Shown here in pieces: positions 8,468-9,998 of a DNA stretch of 9,998 bases. The DNA comes from Planctomycetota bacterium. Lineage in GTDB: Bacteria; Planctomycetota; Planctomycetia; Pirellulales; Lacipirellulaceae. The position numbers and the translations under genes were made by a program. The stretch's first letter is position 1. The number at the start of each line of letters is the position of its first letter. The notes beneath the pieces were generated by a model that worked only from the letters and a program-made list of their open reading frames with translations, ran no database searches and was not told the DNA's origin. Location of the stretch: positions 1 through 9,998 of the forward strand of contig JAKEGR010000105.1 of the NCBI GenBank assembly GCA_022615465.1. The letters are read 5' to 3'.

Positions 8468-9165
8468 GGATGTGTCTCCTCGTGTTGCACCTGGGCAGCG
8501 CTTCTCGCGTTCAACGGCACAAACTCCGGGCCACTGCAGCCACTACACGGCATGCCATGCAACGGGTCGACGCCATTCGGCAACGGATGGAGGTCTTCTT
8601 CCTTCGCTGCCAATGCCGTGCTCGGCAGGTCGAATTCCTCCAAGATCAATTCAGCCAACGCGGCCACCAAGGGGCGGAATGGCTGCTCGGCAGCTTGTTC
8701 TTTTGCTTGCTGTTTGTCGATCGATGAGAGCATTTTTCCGATCGCGGGGCACAGGCAAGCACGCGCCAATTCGCGAGCTGGGGCTTCTTCCATCACGGCC
8801 AGCACGGCCAGGACGTGAACTAAGTGGTCGGGCAATTCGCCGGTTTCCTCCAAACCACGTTCGCGCATCTCATTCCGCATCCGAACCATGAACAATCCGC
8901 GAACGTATTCTTCGCCGAACAAGTGCCAACCGATCTCGGGCGAACAGGACGGGTTCAGGTCGAATGTTCTCGTGTAGGTCTCTTCCAGCTCGCTCAGCGA
9001 GGCGTTTTCCGTGTAGGTGACAAACTCCAACATCGGCTCGGCCGCCACGCTGTGTTCGGCCGCGAGCCGTTCGGCGAGTGTCCTCGCATCCGCCGCGTAC
9101 TCATCGCCCGGATAACGGAAAAGGCGGGCGATGGCATCGAATCGTTGTTGTCGCCTGGCGTTCAT
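8464..9165 (-). CDS. narJ: Nitrate reductase assembly chaperone NarJ
   Basis: NarJ is a cytoplasmic TorD-family chaperone that binds apo-NarG and controls molybdenum cofactor insertion and membrane docking; it is not part of the final enzyme. The product has 233 residues, close to E. coli NarJ, and is mostly alpha-helical and acidic. The family core is visible as an ELEETYTRTFDLNPS block followed by GWHLFGEEYVRG (about residues 57-90), then ELPDHLVHVLAVL (about 108-120). I chose the ATG at 9165 over the GTG at 9168 because an AGGGGG Shine-Dalgarno lies five bases before the ATG and would sit too close to the GTG. With the ATG, the narH stop and narJ start overlap as TGATG. The 3' end overlaps narI by four bases (ATGA). 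The C-terminus carries an unusual C-S-G-C pair (residues 207 and 210) in a short proline/glycine segment. Identification also rests on its place between narH and narI. Confidence 0.95.
   Translation of the reverse strand: MNARRQQRFDAIARLFRYPGDEYAADARTLAERLAAEHSVAAEPMLEFVTYTENASLSELEETYTRTFDLNPSCSPEIGWHLFGEEYVRGLFMVRMRNEMRERGLEETGELPDHLVHVLAVLAVMEEAPARELARACLCPAIGKMLSSIDKQQAKEQAAEQPFRPLVAALAELILEEFDLPSTALAAKEEDLHPLPNGVDPLHGMPCSGCSGPEFVPLNARSAAQVQHEETHP
8476..8481 (-). promoter_or_regulatory. Ribosome binding site of narI
   Basis: GAGGAG on the minus strand lies eight bases before the narI ATG at 8467, within the end of narJ. It supports this start together with the ATGA overlap. Confidence 0.7.
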
Positions 9166-9998
9166 CACAACCCCCTGGTCGGCCCGGCCGAAAAACCGAA
9201 GCCTACGCTCTGCTTGTGTTCGTGCGGGTCTTTCATCATTTCCACGGCTTGCTCGCGATACATGGGCGGGATCACGAAGCGGTCCTCGAACGTGCAGAGC
9301 GACGTCAATTGATAGATCGCTTCGGCTTCGTCCGAGGTGCAGTCCGCTTCGCGCAACATGCGGCCGACTGTTTCGTGGTCAACATCGCCGACGGTTTGCG
9401 CGCGGCGATACCATCGCACCGCTTTCTGCTTGGCCAACGCATACCGTACCGGACCTTCGTTGCCGGCGCCGAACAGGTTGGCGAAGTATTTCATCGGCAC
9501 GCGGGCCTCGTCGATGTCGTGGAACAGGCTGTTGCTGACGTGGTCGATCGTGTCGCCTTCCTTGTTCGCCTGCACGGGGGCCAACGGCGGCACATAGAAC
9601 AGCATCGGTAGCGTACGGTGCTCAATGTGCGGCGGCAAAGCGATCTTCCAAATCTTGACCATCTTGTAGACGGGTGATATTTGAGCCGATTCGATCACGC
9701 CATCCTGGATGCCGTTGCGGCGGGCGGCCTTGACCACCTCGGGATCGTGGGGGTTGAGGATCATCGACCGCTGGCCTTCGATCAGATCGTCGTTAGGCAA
9801 ATTGGCGATTTCCTCCAGGCGATCCGCGTCGTAGAGCACGACGCCCAGGTACCGAATCCGGCCCACGCAGGAATGAAAACACGCCGGCGCTTGCCCCGTT
9901 TCCAATCGGGGGAAGCAAAGGATGCACTTTTCCGACTTGCCCGTGAACCAATTGTAATAGGTCTTCTTGTAGGGGCACGCCGCCACGCAGGATCGCCA
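9165..9998 (-). CDS. narH: Respiratory nitrate reductase beta subunit NarH (C-terminal part; 5' end outside window)
   Basis: This is the electron-transfer subunit of the membrane-bound NarGHI nitrate reductase. It carries iron-sulfur clusters that move electrons from haem b in NarI to the molybdenum centre in NarG. The frame is open to the window edge and gives 277 residues; E. coli NarH has about 510, so roughly the N-terminal 45% is missing. The visible part begins W-R-S-C-V-A-A-C-P-Y-K-K. In E. coli NarH the Trp of this block replaces a cluster cysteine and makes that centre [3Fe-4S]; here it is the first codon in the window. Further ligand cysteines are C25, C28, C40 and C44 (KCILC and ACFHSC, window numbering), followed by the NarH-typical VGRIRYLGV and YDAD, then SPVYKM, RTLPM and FYVPPL. 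The stop TGA shares one base with the narJ ATG. No Met near position 9986 is the true start, because the frame continues upstream. Confidence 0.97.
   Translation of the reverse strand, partial: WRSCVAACPYKKTYYNWFTGKSEKCILCFPRLETGQAPACFHSCVGRIRYLGVVLYDADRLEEIANLPNDDLIEGQRSMILNPHDPEVVKAARRNGIQDGVIESAQISPVYKMVKIWKIALPPHIEHRTLPMLFYVPPLAPVQANKEGDTIDHVSNSLFHDIDEARVPMKYFANLFGAGNEGPVRYALAKQKAVRWYRRAQTVGDVDHETVGRMLREADCTSDEAEAIYQLTSLCTFEDRFVIPPMYREQAVEMMKDPHEHKQSVGFGFSAGPTRGL
9171..9176 (-). promoter_or_regulatory. Ribosome binding site deciding the narJ start
   Basis: AGGGGG on the minus strand lies five bases before the ATG at 9165 and only two before the GTG at 9168. The spacing favours the ATG as the narJ start. 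Confidence 0.6.

Larger units (their letters stand above)
1..9998 (-). other. Apparent single transcription unit: (narG)-narH-narJ-narI-narK-narK-actA-actB-actC
   Basis: All eight genes share one strand. Junctions are overlaps of 1 base (narH/narJ), 4 bases (narJ/narI and narI/narK) and 8 bases (actB/actC), or gaps of 15 (narK/second narK), 10 (second narK/actA) and 37 bases (actA/actB). I see no terminator hairpin or promoter-sized gap at any junction, including the one between the nitrate genes and the act genes. Co-transcription is inferred from this spacing, not observed. The controlling promoter is presumably upstream of narG, beyond the right edge. Confidence 0.75.

Noticed and set aside
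7757..9998. Interpreting narHJI as a nitrite oxidoreductase (Nxr) of a nitrite oxidiser or anammox organism
   Set aside because: NarI has the E. coli-type length and four-histidine pattern and follows a standard narHJ order with TorD-type NarJ. This indicates a conventional quinol-linked nitrate reductase. NarG, which would help decide, is outside the window.

Overview
This window is one tightly packed, single-strand gene run read on the minus strand, from high to low coordinates. It couples a respiratory nitrate reductase to what looks like an alternative complex III (ACIII) quinol-oxidising module. In transcription order it holds: the C-terminal part of narH (9998-9165), narJ (9165-8464), narI (8467-7757), a first NarK-family nitrate/nitrite transporter (7760-6231), a second, different NarK-family transporter (6215-4551), a five-haem membrane-anchored cytochrome c of the ActA type (4540-3887), a fused molybdopterin-fold/ferredoxin protein of the ActB type (3849-790), and the N-terminal part of an NrfD/ActC-type membrane subunit (797-1, running off the left edge).

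Neighbouring genes overlap by 1 to 8 bases or are separated by 10 to 37 bases. There is no intergenic stretch over 40 bases, no terminator-like hairpin, no RNA gene, no mobile element, no repeat array and nothing coding on the plus strand. The promoter and narG should lie to the right of the window. The rest of actC, and perhaps actD/E/F, should lie to the left.

Working model. NarGHI oxidises menaquinol or ubiquinol in the membrane and reduces nitrate on the cytoplasmic side, NarJ matures NarG, and the two NarK proteins import nitrate and export nitrite. ActABC would oxidise the same quinol pool and pass electrons through ActB iron-sulfur clusters and ActA haems to periplasmic carriers. Those carriers could feed nitrite, NO or N2O reductases, or an oxidase. 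Having both quinol-oxidising branches in one apparent transcription unit is the most interesting point about the locus.

Organism. GC-rich third positions, ACIII instead of a bc1 complex, a Tat-type ActB and the nar-narK-narK order suggest a Gram-negative-type bacterium outside the classical proteobacterial denitrifiers. Planctomycetota, Nitrospirota, NC10 or Acidobacteriota are possible. The sequence alone does not settle this.

Three details stand out: an ActB whose molybdopterin-fold half keeps a complete four-cysteine cluster motif, a roughly 90-residue probably periplasmic insert in the first NarK, and two extra hydrophobic segments in the middle of the second NarK.
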